From assembly GCA_002842755.1 (NCBI GenBank), contig PHDU01000005.1:46280-110279 (forward strand): 64,000 bases of DNA, given 5' to 3'. Below the pieces are notes generated by a model. The model did not search any database, had not been told where the DNA came from, and saw nothing but the letters and a program-made list of their open reading frames with translations. The stretch is from Bacteroidetes bacterium HGW-Bacteroidetes-1 (GTDB taxonomy: Bacteria > Bacteroidota > Bacteroidia > Bacteroidales > F082). Made by a program: the position numbers and the translations under genes. Shown here piece after piece: positions 26,860 through 34,853 of the stretch (the first letter of the stretch is position 1; each line of letters begins with the position of its first letter).

Positions 26860-27759
26860 TTATTCGAAGCACACAATACCCCAATTGTAATTGCTGATGA
26901 ATTCATAACGACCATCATCAACGCTTCGCAACTGGTTTACGATCTCTGTTACTTCTTTGAAGCCAGCTTTTGTAGCGGCTTTAACGATGGTTTCTTTGCT
27001 GTGTCTGGTGTCGAAGTCTGATAACTTCTGGTCTTTGCCAAAGTTCATGATGATGAACACTTTACCTTTGGCCGCGAGAACGCGCTTCATTTCGAAGAAT
27101 GTGATATCGAGGTCTTCAGCATCAACGCTGTTCATCAGGTAAGAAGCATGAATCAGGTCTTGAGAACCGGTTTCAACAGCTTTCATCAACTGAACAGGAG
27201 CCAGCACGTAGGTCAAACCATCAAACTGTTTGGCCGCGATGACCTGTTTGGAGATGTCTACACAGGTTACTTTCTTGGCACCAAGCTGTTTAAAGCCATT
27301 ACCGAGTGCGCCATAAGCTGAACCAACGTCCAGAACTTCTTTACCACGAACACCAAACACGCGGTCGAGAAGACCGCAATAACCTTTTTGCCAGTCACCA
27401 AATGCTTTGTAATCACAGCCTTTTTTAACCATTTCGTCAAAGTATTTCTGTCCAAAGTGGATAGAACACTCTTCCATGCGTTCCTTGAAGGATTTCTTGG
27501 GAACTTCGGTCGAGACAACAGGAACAGCCGTTTCCGGTTTGTTAATCGGTTCTTCATGTTTCATCTCAGGTGTGACTTCTGAATCTGGAATAATTGCTTC
27601 AGGTTCAACAACAATGTTTTCCATGTTGACACCATCAACTCCAGTGTCTTCAACACCATTATTACCAACAACATCTGTCGGTGCAGTGGTTCGTACATCA
27701 GAAGATGTTGAAACAGAAGGTTTCACATCACGATTAAAATTCTTTCGAGGTCTAGCCAT
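26860..27759 (-). CDS. SAM-dependent methyltransferase with disordered N-terminal arm, 299 aa
   Basis: Residues 1-90 are low-complexity and rich in V, E, P, T and S, hence probably disordered. From about 95 a class I methyltransferase follows with motif I EVLDVGSAYGALGNGF (141-156), an acidic strand end VTCVDIS (164-170), and LIHASYLMNS at the motif IV position. The substrate is unknown. It lies in the head gene cluster beside two GT9 enzymes, so methylation of a glycan or virion protein is one idea; the arm may tether it to the particle. It is not a DNA methyltransferase by motif (no NPPY/DPPY). Confidence 0.75.
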   Translation of the reverse strand: MARPRKNFNRDVKPSVSTSSDVRTTAPTDVVGNNGVEDTGVDGVNMENIVVEPEAIIPDSEVTPEMKHEEPINKPETAVPVVSTEVPKKSFKERMEECSIHFGQKYFDEMVKKGCDYKAFGDWQKGYCGLLDRVFGVRGKEVLDVGSAYGALGNGFKQLGAKKVTCVDISKQVIAAKQFDGLTYVLAPVQLMKAVETGSQDLIHASYLMNSVDAEDLDITFFEMKRVLAAKGKVFIIMNFGKDQKLSDFDTRHSKETIVKAATKAGFKEVTEIVNQLRSVDDGRYEFISNYNWGIVCFE

Positions 27760-27763
27760 TTGT

Positions 27764-28807
27764 TTATTCTCCTAAAATTTGTTTTACTTTTTCAAGTAAT
27801 TCGCCACTTATCATATCATGGTTCACCTTGTTCATGCAATTTATAGAACCTTTACACCGAACTCTCGTTTCGAAACAAGGTTCACACCCAACATATTTAG
27901 TTAGATCAATACACTTTGCTTTCTCTGGGTACTGTGGATGAAGGGATATTCTTTCGGCTTCTCTTGTAGAACCAAGGAATGTCAGAGTGGGGCAGTTAGC
28001 AACATGTGCCATCCACAAAACGCCAGAATCCATTGTTAAACACAGACTACAACGTCTTAACAACTCAATAACCTGTGGTGGTTGTAGTTTACCACAGAGA
28101 TTCAAGATATTTTTACCTTCAAATCCTTGATCTTTGTCTTGGTCTATCAAGGCAACATAATGATCTTTGGCTAATTCATTTATCATGTCTTTAACCATTT
28201 GACGAGGCAATGTTTTCATACACCCAGAACCACGCATTTGTATACCGATTATTTTTTTATCGTTTGGAATAGCTGGCATTACAACTTCACCCCTTAACTG
28301 TAAAGACCAATCAAGTTCTTCTTTTGTAAATTCTGTGATACCGAAATAGTTTAAAAGTATTTCCATTCTGTGTTTAGCATTTTCTTTGTTATGAATACTG
28401 TGATCTCTTTCTAAAATACCATCTATAGTGAATGTAAACCCAAATTCAGAAGAACCGTGTATTAGATAGTCACTTTCCAAGAATTTAATGTCATGGAAAC
28501 AATAATTCAAATGTGTTACAAATCTTTCATTTGTAACGATCCAAATTTCCCCGATGTTATAACGCTGTTTAATCAGTCGTGCAGCAGCAATGAGCTGTAT
28601 CAAATCACCAAGAGCATATTCCCTATGGATAGTTATCCTCTTCGTATCTTGCAGCAAAGACAGTTTAAATTCATCAAAGTCTTGCTTCTGATAATCCTTA
28701 AACCCACTCAAATCGACAATCATTTTCGGATTTATCGCAGTCGGGTACACTGTCCCGTTACTGTAGATCAGTTGTGTGCAATTGGTTTTGTTGTAGTGCA
28801 AACGCAT
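27764..28807 (-). CDS. GT9-family glycosyltransferase, 347 aa
   Basis: Full-length GT-B enzyme of the heptosyltransferase type. REYALGDLIQLIAAARLIKQ (about 62-81) is the N-terminal signature and LTMDSGVLWMAHVANCPTLT with FLGSTREAER (about 272-302) the donor-binding C-terminal motif. Four cysteines near the C-terminus (C-E-P-C, C and C) may form a zinc or disulfide site, as in some GT9 proteins. GAGG lies nine bases before the chosen ATG although this start overlaps the upstream gene by 50 bases. It probably acts with the neighbouring half-length paralogue and methyltransferase. Confidence 0.82.
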   Translation of the reverse strand: MRLHYNKTNCTQLIYSNGTVYPTAINPKMIVDLSGFKDYQKQDFDEFKLSLLQDTKRITIHREYALGDLIQLIAAARLIKQRYNIGEIWIVTNERFVTHLNYCFHDIKFLESDYLIHGSSEFGFTFTIDGILERDHSIHNKENAKHRMEILLNYFGITEFTKEELDWSLQLRGEVVMPAIPNDKKIIGIQMRGSGCMKTLPRQMVKDMINELAKDHYVALIDQDKDQGFEGKNILNLCGKLQPPQVIELLRRCSLCLTMDSGVLWMAHVANCPTLTFLGSTREAERISLHPQYPEKAKCIDLTKYVGCEPCFETRVRCKGSINCMNKVNHDMISGELLEKVKQILGE

Positions 28808-29378
28808 TTTTTAATACCTCATCAACAACTTTCTTATGATGCTCATTCATATTAACACTAAAGTCATAGTCAGTTAAATGTATATTTAAAAATTCTTCAA
28901 ATATATTAACTCTGTGCATTAAATGTTGATGATTGGTTAAACTATGATCTTTTTCAGCTACACCGTCCAAGTAAATCACTTTATCAAAAACAGCATAAAT
29001 TGTCCCTGTAGGAAGAACGTTATCAAACACCCCAAACTCTTTCATGTCATTTACATATTGTTTATTAGTTATAAGAGTATATTTGTTAGTGCTGATCTTT
29101 TTAAGATGTTTAATAATCGGGATTAACTGTATCAAATCACCAAACGCACCAAATCTTTTAATACCTATATTCAAACCAGCGGCATTAAAGATTGCTGGAC
29201 TAAATATGATATCATCTTCGGCTATGAAATTTGGGTCTTTTAATAAAATAATGGCTATGTTTACAGGAACAGCAAACCAAACATCTCTCTGGAATTCGTG
29301 CGTGAAATCATGCAGAGGAATGTTTTTCCTAATTTTCTCATAACCATCGGTATATTTTACTTTGATAAGTTTTTTCAT
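28758..29378 (-). CDS. Half-length GT9 paralogue (N-terminal domain only), 206 aa
   Basis: Contains the N-terminal Rossmann-like half of a GT9 enzyme with KRFGAFGDLIQLIPIIKHLK, similar to the signature in the next gene, and GVAEKDHSLTNHQHLMHRVN paralleling GILERDHSIHNKENAKHRME there. It stops before any donor-binding motif. So it is either a decayed duplicate or a regulatory/acceptor partner that pairs with the full enzyme. It shows no frameshift or premature stop inside the retained part and overlaps the next gene by 50 bases. No clear ribosome site precedes the ATG. Confidence 0.7.
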   Translation of the reverse strand: MKKLIKVKYTDGYEKIRKNIPLHDFTHEFQRDVWFAVPVNIAIILLKDPNFIAEDDIIFSPAIFNAAGLNIGIKRFGAFGDLIQLIPIIKHLKKISTNKYTLITNKQYVNDMKEFGVFDNVLPTGTIYAVFDKVIYLDGVAEKDHSLTNHQHLMHRVNIFEEFLNIHLTDYDFSVNMNEHHKKVVDEVLKNAFALQQNQLHTTDLQ

Positions 29379-29390
29379 AAGGAATAAGAA

Positions 29391-29420
29391 AAATAGGGGG
29401 CTATTTATAGCCCCCTATTT
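29391..29420. terminator. Terminator after the major capsid gene
   Basis: AAATAGGGGGCTA pairs with its complement around a 4-nt loop; on the minus strand the stem runs into TATTTTTCTT. It would cap the highly expressed capsid transcript before the sugar-transferase genes. Confidence 0.88.
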
Positions 29421-29432
29421 GTTAGCTACCGG

Positions 29433-30590
29433 TTAGGAAGCAGTAACAGTAACAACACCGAGAAGATCAGTGATAACTGCTTTGTAAGCAGCGCGAGACA
29501 GGATCGCTCTGGTCTTTCTCATGGTGTTCGGGTCAATGAACCACGGTGAGAAATAAGAGAGGATGTAAGGCGCGAAAACATAAGCGGTTTCTTCCCACTG
29601 AGCGGGGTTGTTGTAACCCATGAGGATTTTACCAGTGAGGAACGGATCAACATAGATTTTCCATCTGTTGTTGAGAGTACCCATGAAGTAACGACCACCA
29701 GTAGAAACCTGCTGCATGGCGATATCAGTAGCATCAGCTCTGAAACCTGACATTTTTTCGATGAAGGCTGCTTCGTCAGCACCAACAACGGCAAAGTTAG
29801 TTCTGCGGTAACGTTTCTTGAAGATCGCGTTATCAACGTCGATCATCTTTTCATACAGGGTTTCCATCCAGTACTTTCTGTCCTGATAGCTCAGTCCAGA
29901 AGGTTCAGCTTTGCTGAAAGTAGCCGCGCCACCAGTTGCAACGGTGATCATGTTTTCGATGATCGTTCTGTCCCATTCACGGGCGATCTGTGCTGACAGA
30001 CCATTGCTGAGAATGCTTTCAACATCTTTACCATGATAAGCCATCAAGTCCTGAGAGACTTCAACGGTAGCATGTGCTTTCAGCTTCTTTTCAACAGCTA
30101 CAACGTCATCAGAAGTGATTTCGAAGTAGATGTCTTGAATAGCTGTCGGAGAGGCCGGATTGTATTCAACGTTGTTTGAAAAGTTTCTGTTACCGTGAAT
30201 GTTGGTCGACAACGAAGTATCGTCAGCAACTTTCTTCATATCGGTGTAGAAAATCTTCGCATTCGGCTGAGGAATCGGCTGAATTGAACAGATTTCCTTA
30301 GAAATCATGTTCGGGAATACCTTGTTAATCATAGCAAGGTCGTTGCGAACTACGAATGCGATATTGCCGGTAGCTGTCTGTTCAGACATCGCGGTAATAT
30401 TCACTGAATCGTAGTCAATGCGTTCCTGCATACACTGATCTTTCATCAGGTTATCCATCAGGATTTGCATTTTGTTCTGATCTTGTTCACTAAGGGTTTT
30501 ACCAGTGACAGCACTTTTTACGCCCTCGGTGAGATGACCAAAACGCGAATGAAGTCTTTCATCACGTTCAAGGAAAGATACAGTTCTCAT
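29433..30590 (-). CDS. Major capsid protein, T4 gp23-like HK97 fold, 385 aa
   Basis: Directly downstream of the protease-scaffold gene. Typical gp23-type features are an N-terminal helical arm (residues 1-70), VFPNMISKEICSIQPIPQPN (about 91-110) corresponding to the conserved start of the mature gp23 fold, and the central EVSQDLMAYHGKDVESILSN helix (about 177-196). The C-terminal AYVFAPYILSYFSPWFIDPN and KTRAILSRAAYK match the gp23 end region. Cleavage by the upstream protease within the first 65 residues is likely but the site cannot be fixed here. AAGGAG precedes the ATG. Confidence 0.88.
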   Translation of the reverse strand: MRTVSFLERDERLHSRFGHLTEGVKSAVTGKTLSEQDQNKMQILMDNLMKDQCMQERIDYDSVNITAMSEQTATGNIAFVVRNDLAMINKVFPNMISKEICSIQPIPQPNAKIFYTDMKKVADDTSLSTNIHGNRNFSNNVEYNPASPTAIQDIYFEITSDDVVAVEKKLKAHATVEVSQDLMAYHGKDVESILSNGLSAQIAREWDRTIIENMITVATGGAATFSKAEPSGLSYQDRKYWMETLYEKMIDVDNAIFKKRYRRTNFAVVGADEAAFIEKMSGFRADATDIAMQQVSTGGRYFMGTLNNRWKIYVDPFLTGKILMGYNNPAQWEETAYVFAPYILSYFSPWFIDPNTMRKTRAILSRAAYKAVITDLLGVVTVTAS

Positions 30591-30602
30591 TTGGTTAACT
30601 CC

Positions 30603-31316
30603 TTAGTTTTTTGCGAAATTCGCTTTGTAATACTCGATTGACAACGGTTCCAATCCATCACGTTTGCGGTGACGGTTTCTGGCTGTGTAATCTGCGAACT
30701 GAGATTCAGTCAAACCACCGGTTTCGGGGGCTGCTTCAGTTTTTGTACCTTCAACAACAGATTTTGCAGGAGCCGGTTCGTTGGCTTCAGACTTGATCTG
30801 TTTGTAGAGTTCGAAATTCTTTTCAAAAACTGTATTAACTTCATCAATAGTCAAACAGTTCTGGAAAATACCTTCAAATGCTTTCATTTTGAAAACATTC
30901 GGGTGAGTGGCTTCAAGCTGCTTAATCTGTGCATCTCTGGCTTCTTTAGCAGCATTAGCTTTAATACCCTGAATTTCTTCTTTGAGTCGAACGACTTCAG
31001 CTTGGGCTTCGGTCAATTTCGTGTTGAGTTCTTCATTACCAGCTTTGGCTTCTTCCACAAGCTTGCTTTCTTCAACGACAGTAAAGAGTTCAGGGCAAAC
31101 AGTTTTGATGCTTTCGGTCAAAGACTTAACGGTTTCTGAGAGTTTCTTGTTGGTTTCAGCAAGAACATCTTTTTCAGCAACCAATGCAGTCTTTACGGTT
31201 TCTGCCTGTGCTGTGGCTTCATCTACGGCTTTTTTAACTTCTGATTCGATAACAGTAGCCTTAAATGATTCCATAAGCTCAGGATAAGCCGATTTCAGTT
31301 CATCAATGGTTTTCAT
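30603..31316 (-). CDS. Nested scaffold protein from internal start, 237 aa
   Basis: Met185 of the protease-scaffold gene (ATG at 31316, MKTIDELKSAYPELMES) is preceded at seven bases by a perfect AAGGAG (31329-31324), a site better than most starts in this genome. Initiation here would give the scaffold without the protease, in the same frame. This is the arrangement of lambda C/Nu3, which supplies many scaffolds per protease. Inferred from the ribosome site and domain border. Confidence 0.75.
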   Translation of the reverse strand: MKTIDELKSAYPELMESFKATVIESEVKKAVDEATAQAETVKTALVAEKDVLAETNKKLSETVKSLTESIKTVCPELFTVVEESKLVEEAKAGNEELNTKLTEAQAEVVRLKEEIQGIKANAAKEARDAQIKQLEATHPNVFKMKAFEGIFQNCLTIDEVNTVFEKNFELYKQIKSEANEPAPAKSVVEGTKTEAAPETGGLTESQFADYTARNRHRKRDGLEPLSIEYYKANFAKN

Positions 31317-31868
31317 CGGGTTACTCCTTCGATTAGATTCTATCTGACAATAAGCTTCTGTATCGCTTACAGAAGGATCATCCACAAAGTCAAACGTCTT
31401 GAGGTCAAATCCGGGTTGAATAACGTCGAATTTACCTGCATGTGGCGGGAATTCTTGGTCATATGCAGCAGCACCATAACCGCGAGTCGAAACACCAAGC
31501 TTACCACCAGCATCAACAATAGCTTTAAGGTCTTTACCAGCAGCAGTGTCGATGATTTGTGCTTTATAATAAGCATACCCAGCGGCGTCAACATCGGATA
31601 TCTCAAGAACAATTGCGCCTACTGAACGCATACTTGCTTCCCAAGCAGGATGATCGACCATCATTCTGACACGACCGGCTTCAACTTTTGGTCTTAATGC
31701 TTCAATTGCCTTCTGCATTACTTCTCTTGGGTAAATACGATTGTTACCATTAGGCCAATCGCAACGTGTAAATGGCCCAGAGATGATGTACTTCTTATTA
31801 CCGGATTCTTCAAGGCAATCCAGTCGCATCTGTTCAAACCATTGTACTTCAAGAAATTCTTTTTTCAT
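30603..31868 (-). CDS. Prohead serine protease fused to scaffold, 421 aa
   Basis: Residues 1-180 are a T4 gp21-like prohead protease: NNRIYPREVMQKAIEALRP (42-60), VDHP with catalytic H73, and GKLGVSTRGYG with candidate nucleophile S127. Residues 185-421 are a long charged coiled coil typical of scaffolding cores, with a basic C-terminal end. The protease matures capsid and scaffold after assembly. An internal in-frame start gives the scaffold alone. Promoter at 31901-31929. Confidence 0.87.
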   Translation of the reverse strand: MKKEFLEVQWFEQMRLDCLEESGNKKYIISGPFTRCDWPNGNNRIYPREVMQKAIEALRPKVEAGRVRMMVDHPAWEASMRSVGAIVLEISDVDAAGYAYYKAQIIDTAAGKDLKAIVDAGGKLGVSTRGYGAAAYDQEFPPHAGKFDVIQPGFDLKTFDFVDDPSVSDTEAYCQIESNRRSNPMKTIDELKSAYPELMESFKATVIESEVKKAVDEATAQAETVKTALVAEKDVLAETNKKLSETVKSLTESIKTVCPELFTVVEESKLVEEAKAGNEELNTKLTEAQAEVVRLKEEIQGIKANAAKEARDAQIKQLEATHPNVFKMKAFEGIFQNCLTIDEVNTVFEKNFELYKQIKSEANEPAPAKSVVEGTKTEAAPETGGLTESQFADYTARNRHRKRDGLEPLSIEYYKANFAKN

Positions 31869-31900
31869 ATTATCTACCCTTAATTACATTCACAATCTTC

Positions 31901-31929
31901 ACTCTAACAACTTTTAAACTCAGTGTCAA
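31901..31929 (-). promoter_or_regulatory. Sigma-70-like promoter for protease-scaffold and capsid genes
   Basis: On the minus strand TTGACA (31929-31924) and TAGAGT (31906-31901) are 17 bases apart. Transcription would start near 31894, upstream of the ATG at 31868. It overlaps the stop codon of the 48-residue gene. Confidence 0.62.
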
Positions 31930-32072
31930 ATAATTACATTTGCTAAAGCGTAATAATATGGATATAGAATCTTTTCATCTACAGCTCGTTTGTAATAGAA
32001 GAAAAACTTATCAATCTGTTTCTCTGTAAGTCCTTCATCTTTTAATCTTTGTTCAATGTCGATTTTTGCCAT
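31926..32072 (-). CDS. Small hypothetical protein, 48 aa
   Basis: ATG 32072 overlaps the stop of the upstream 135-residue gene (TAATG), and the frame ends at TGA 31926. The product MAKIDIEQRLKDEGLTEKQI and following FFFYYKRAVDEKIL is a single helical hairpin with aromatic residues. The tight overlap and conserved coding style support a real gene in the head module. Confidence 0.6.
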   Translation of the reverse strand: MAKIDIEQRLKDEGLTEKQIDKFFFYYKRAVDEKILYPYYYALANVII

Positions 32073-32479
32073 TATCTGTACCTCAGAACACCTTTTCTCT
32101 TACTTGTCGCCAGTTTAGCAGACGCACCACCACCCATATTCATCGCTCTATATGAGTGAATGCCATGTTTGGAGAGGTCGATATTCATTTGTAAAGTTCC
32201 ACCACTACGAGTTGTCAGTGTAATCATTGATCTCCGCCAACTCTTAGGCTTAATGTTCATACTGGTTGCGTCGTACCTTGTAGACAACGATGTTAGAAAT
32301 CTTCTGCTTTTCCTAACAAATCGAGAATAAACAGCTTTAAGGCGGCGATTCATTGTTAAGGCTTTTTTGCCCGGATAAACATAGATGTAATTACCGGGAG
32401 TTCCAATGCGTTGTAGGTATTTTGAACCTGACAACTTTATTCCCTTTGAGTATTCAAGAAATTCGGCTTTAATCGACAT
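32072..32479 (-). CDS. Basic head-module protein, 135 aa
   Basis: Rich in K, R, S and T with SRFVRKSRRFLTSLSTRYDA in the middle and SKRKGVLRYR at the end. High positive charge suggests contact with DNA or with the acidic scaffold or portal. It overlaps the MuF-like gene by 11 bases. No family recognised. Confidence 0.6.
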   Translation of the reverse strand: MSIKAEFLEYSKGIKLSGSKYLQRIGTPGNYIYVYPGKKALTMNRRLKAVYSRFVRKSRRFLTSLSTRYDATSMNIKPKSWRRSMITLTTRSGGTLQMNIDLSKHGIHSYRAMNMGGGASAKLATSKRKGVLRYR

Positions 32480-34853
32480 CTGAATTATCCTTAAAGATTA
32501 CATCCGTTAATGTATCTAATGTTAATCCCTTTTCGAACAATGTGTCAACAACAACTTTGCTTCCAGATACAGATGTTACTTTTCCATAAACATGTGTATT
32601 ACCAATAAATGTCGCCACAAATGCACCAGCTTTAACATCTTTGGTATTTTCCAAGAAATCAAATCTTGTACTTTTTTTATAATGCCGTGCTTCATGCAGC
32701 ATATCAGCAACAGTAAATTTCACATTTACAGCAAGATCATTATCTTTAATAAATGATGTTAATTCATTCTTAATCATTGTCGCGTTATCCATATAATCAG
32801 CAATACCTGTGACTTCATAGCGAAGCCTTGTCTGATAATATGCCAGCAGTTTATCATTCATTGTCGTGTATTGCCCAAGTGTAGGTATTACATTCCTTGC
32901 TTCAGTGTAGTTATCAAGAATGAAGTTCGTGTAATTAGTATTTACACCACCATTATAATAGACAAGTCGGCATAAGCAGTTCGACATGCAATTATGAGCA
33001 ACTAACCCATTATTTGTAACATAGCTTTCATCGCCTTCAACTGTGAATGACAACAATCTTCTGGCTGTCAGATCACTCGTTTTAATTTTTGTTATGTTCT
33101 TGATGGTTCTATAATAACCACGAAAGTTTCCATCATGATTATTCAGAATCAAATTCATCTTTTGGTAAACAGATTCAATGTTGTTGAAATCGGATTCCCA
33201 AAATCTATAAAGTTGGTAATTATGTTTTTTTGCCAACTCTTCCTTATTGTGGTCTTTTATTACATGCTTTGCTTGTCTTTGATCTAAATGATCGTAATCA
33301 TAAAGTTCTGGGTTTGCGTGCCAATAATCACCATCAACTTCGATGATAATATTATATTCTGGTAAATAAAAATCATAAAATGAATTCTCTAACCTTAGTT
33401 GTGTTTCATATTTGATGTTTAATTCATTCAACACAACAATCATCTTTTTCTCGGCTGATGTGTGATGGAAGTCACCACGATCCTTTAAATCGTTGACTTT
33501 ACGTTCATATAAATCACTAAATTTTGCAGGATCGGCGCATAATCTGGCATCTCTACAAAACACTCTACGTTCTTCTCTTGTCATGGACTTCATAAATAAG
33601 TTGAGAGGATTTTTACCGTCTTTTGTTAATTTCCGCATTGCCTCTTGGGCCTTTTTCGGGCATTTAAAACGAAGAATATCTGCTCTTTCTTTACCATAGA
33701 GTTCTTCATATGTTTTACCAATGCGTGATTTGTGGATTTTTTCTAATTCTTTTCGTCCACGTTCATTGATTGCTTTCAAGTTATCTGGGTTTTCTCGGTA
33801 TTTTTCCAAACCTATTCCAAACCTGCCATATTTCTCAAGTTGTTTCTTTCGCCCTTTCGCCCATTTATCACCATTTCCTTTGTTAGAGCAAGAAATGGAA
33901 CAAAATTCGAAATTAATTGCTCGTGGGTCATCATATTTAATTGTTTTTCCACAGTGTTTACATTTATGTGATACAAATAAAAGTCTGTCACCAGTGGCTA
34001 GATTTTCTGCACGAACCCATTCTTTATCACGAATAGACAAATGATCATATGCCATATACACAACGATTGGTGTTTTCTTTTCTCTTGTTACAAATTCGAC
34101 CTTATAACAGTATTCATCTGTAAATTTTTCATTGATAATTTTTGTTACTTTTTTCCACTTGCCTTTATGTGAAAGAACATAATCACCAATTCGAACATCT
34201 ATAAATTTTTTCCAACCATCCGGTGTTAAAACTTTATACCAGTTTGTATTACCTACAAAACAGCGACTATTGCAGCTTTTAGGAACACCAGGTAATGTTT
34301 TCTTAGTGTATGGGCTTTTTGCAGCAAAAAATAAACAATCGAAACAATGCTTATCTGTTACACCAAGAACCCATTGTATTTCAATGTTTTCTGGTAAATA
34401 AGCAATGTCTGCAAACCTGAACATTGGATCAAGACCATCAGCATACATGTTCATACGCCGCTTATAATCCATCTTACCAGTTCTATTTTGAATATCAACA
34501 GCAAACCGCTTCATGAAATCCATTTCTTTGGTCGTTTGAAAAACGATCATTCGGCGTTCTTTATCATTTAAAGTGGTTTCTGTATTCTGGTTGAATCGTT
34601 TTCCAAGTAAGAAAGCCGTTGTGAAGTGGTTTTTAATAGTTTTCTGTTGTAACTTGTTAAACTCATCTTCTGTAATCTTACCAGACATCAATGCATTCAT
34701 ATTGCGGAAAAGTTCTTTTTTATAGCTTTTCTTAGCACCCATGAACGTTTTCACGGTGCTTGATTTATCGAAATAAGAAGTGCCGTGGGTAATCCCCACG
34801 GCATTATTCCGTGTTAAAAAGCTTTTGGAAAACTTTTCTTCGTTGTGTTTCAT
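32469..34853 (-). CDS. MuF-like minor head protein interrupted by an intein, 794 aa precursor
   Basis: The spliced protein would be residues 1-197 joined to 622-794 (370 residues). The join rebuilds the MuF cysteine signature: CFDC (170-173), then KSCNSR followed by CMSNCLC, where the intein entered between SR and C. The N-extein has a helical head-binding part; the C-extein ends in a small beta part (ENTKDVKAGAFVATFIGN). MuF-like proteins bind the portal and head interior. The gene overlaps the portal gene by ATGA. Splicing must occur for the cysteine cluster to form. Confidence 0.85.
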   Translation of the reverse strand: MKHNEEKFSKSFLTRNNAVGITHGTSYFDKSSTVKTFMGAKKSYKKELFRNMNALMSGKITEDEFNKLQQKTIKNHFTTAFLLGKRFNQNTETTLNDKERRMIVFQTTKEMDFMKRFAVDIQNRTGKMDYKRRMNMYADGLDPMFRFADIAYLPENIEIQWVLGVTDKHCFDCLFFAAKSPYTKKTLPGVPKSCNSRCFVGNTNWYKVLTPDGWKKFIDVRIGDYVLSHKGKWKKVTKIINEKFTDEYCYKVEFVTREKKTPIVVYMAYDHLSIRDKEWVRAENLATGDRLLFVSHKCKHCGKTIKYDDPRAINFEFCSISCSNKGNGDKWAKGRKKQLEKYGRFGIGLEKYRENPDNLKAINERGRKELEKIHKSRIGKTYEELYGKERADILRFKCPKKAQEAMRKLTKDGKNPLNLFMKSMTREERRVFCRDARLCADPAKFSDLYERKVNDLKDRGDFHHTSAEKKMIVVLNELNIKYETQLRLENSFYDFYLPEYNIIIEVDGDYWHANPELYDYDHLDQRQAKHVIKDHNKEELAKKHNYQLYRFWESDFNNIESVYQKMNLILNNHDGNFRGYYRTIKNITKIKTSDLTARRLLSFTVEGDESYVTNNGLVAHNCMSNCLCRLVYYNGGVNTNYTNFILDNYTEARNVIPTLGQYTTMNDKLLAYYQTRLRYEVTGIADYMDNATMIKNELTSFIKDNDLAVNVKFTVADMLHEARHYKKSTRFDFLENTKDVKAGAFVATFIGNTHVYGKVTSVSGSKVVVDTLFEKGLTLDTLTDVIFKDNSDVD
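32991..34262 (-). other. Large intein with Vsr-like (EDxHD) homing endonuclease, 424 aa
   Basis: Runs from Cys198 (CFVGNTNWYKVLTPDGWKKF, block A) to the His-Asn pair of VTNNGLVAHN at 620-621, with Cys622 as the next residue. Block B is MAYDHLSIRD (267-276). A zinc knuckle (C298, C301, C318, C322) and NUMOD-like helices (IGKTYEELYGKERADIL) follow. An endonuclease at about 462-555 has E468, D494 and EVDGDYWH (505-512), the Vsr-fold arrangement of EDxHD homing enzymes such as I-Bth0305I. All splicing residues (C1, HN, C+1) are intact, and the nuclease also looks intact. Confidence 0.9.
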
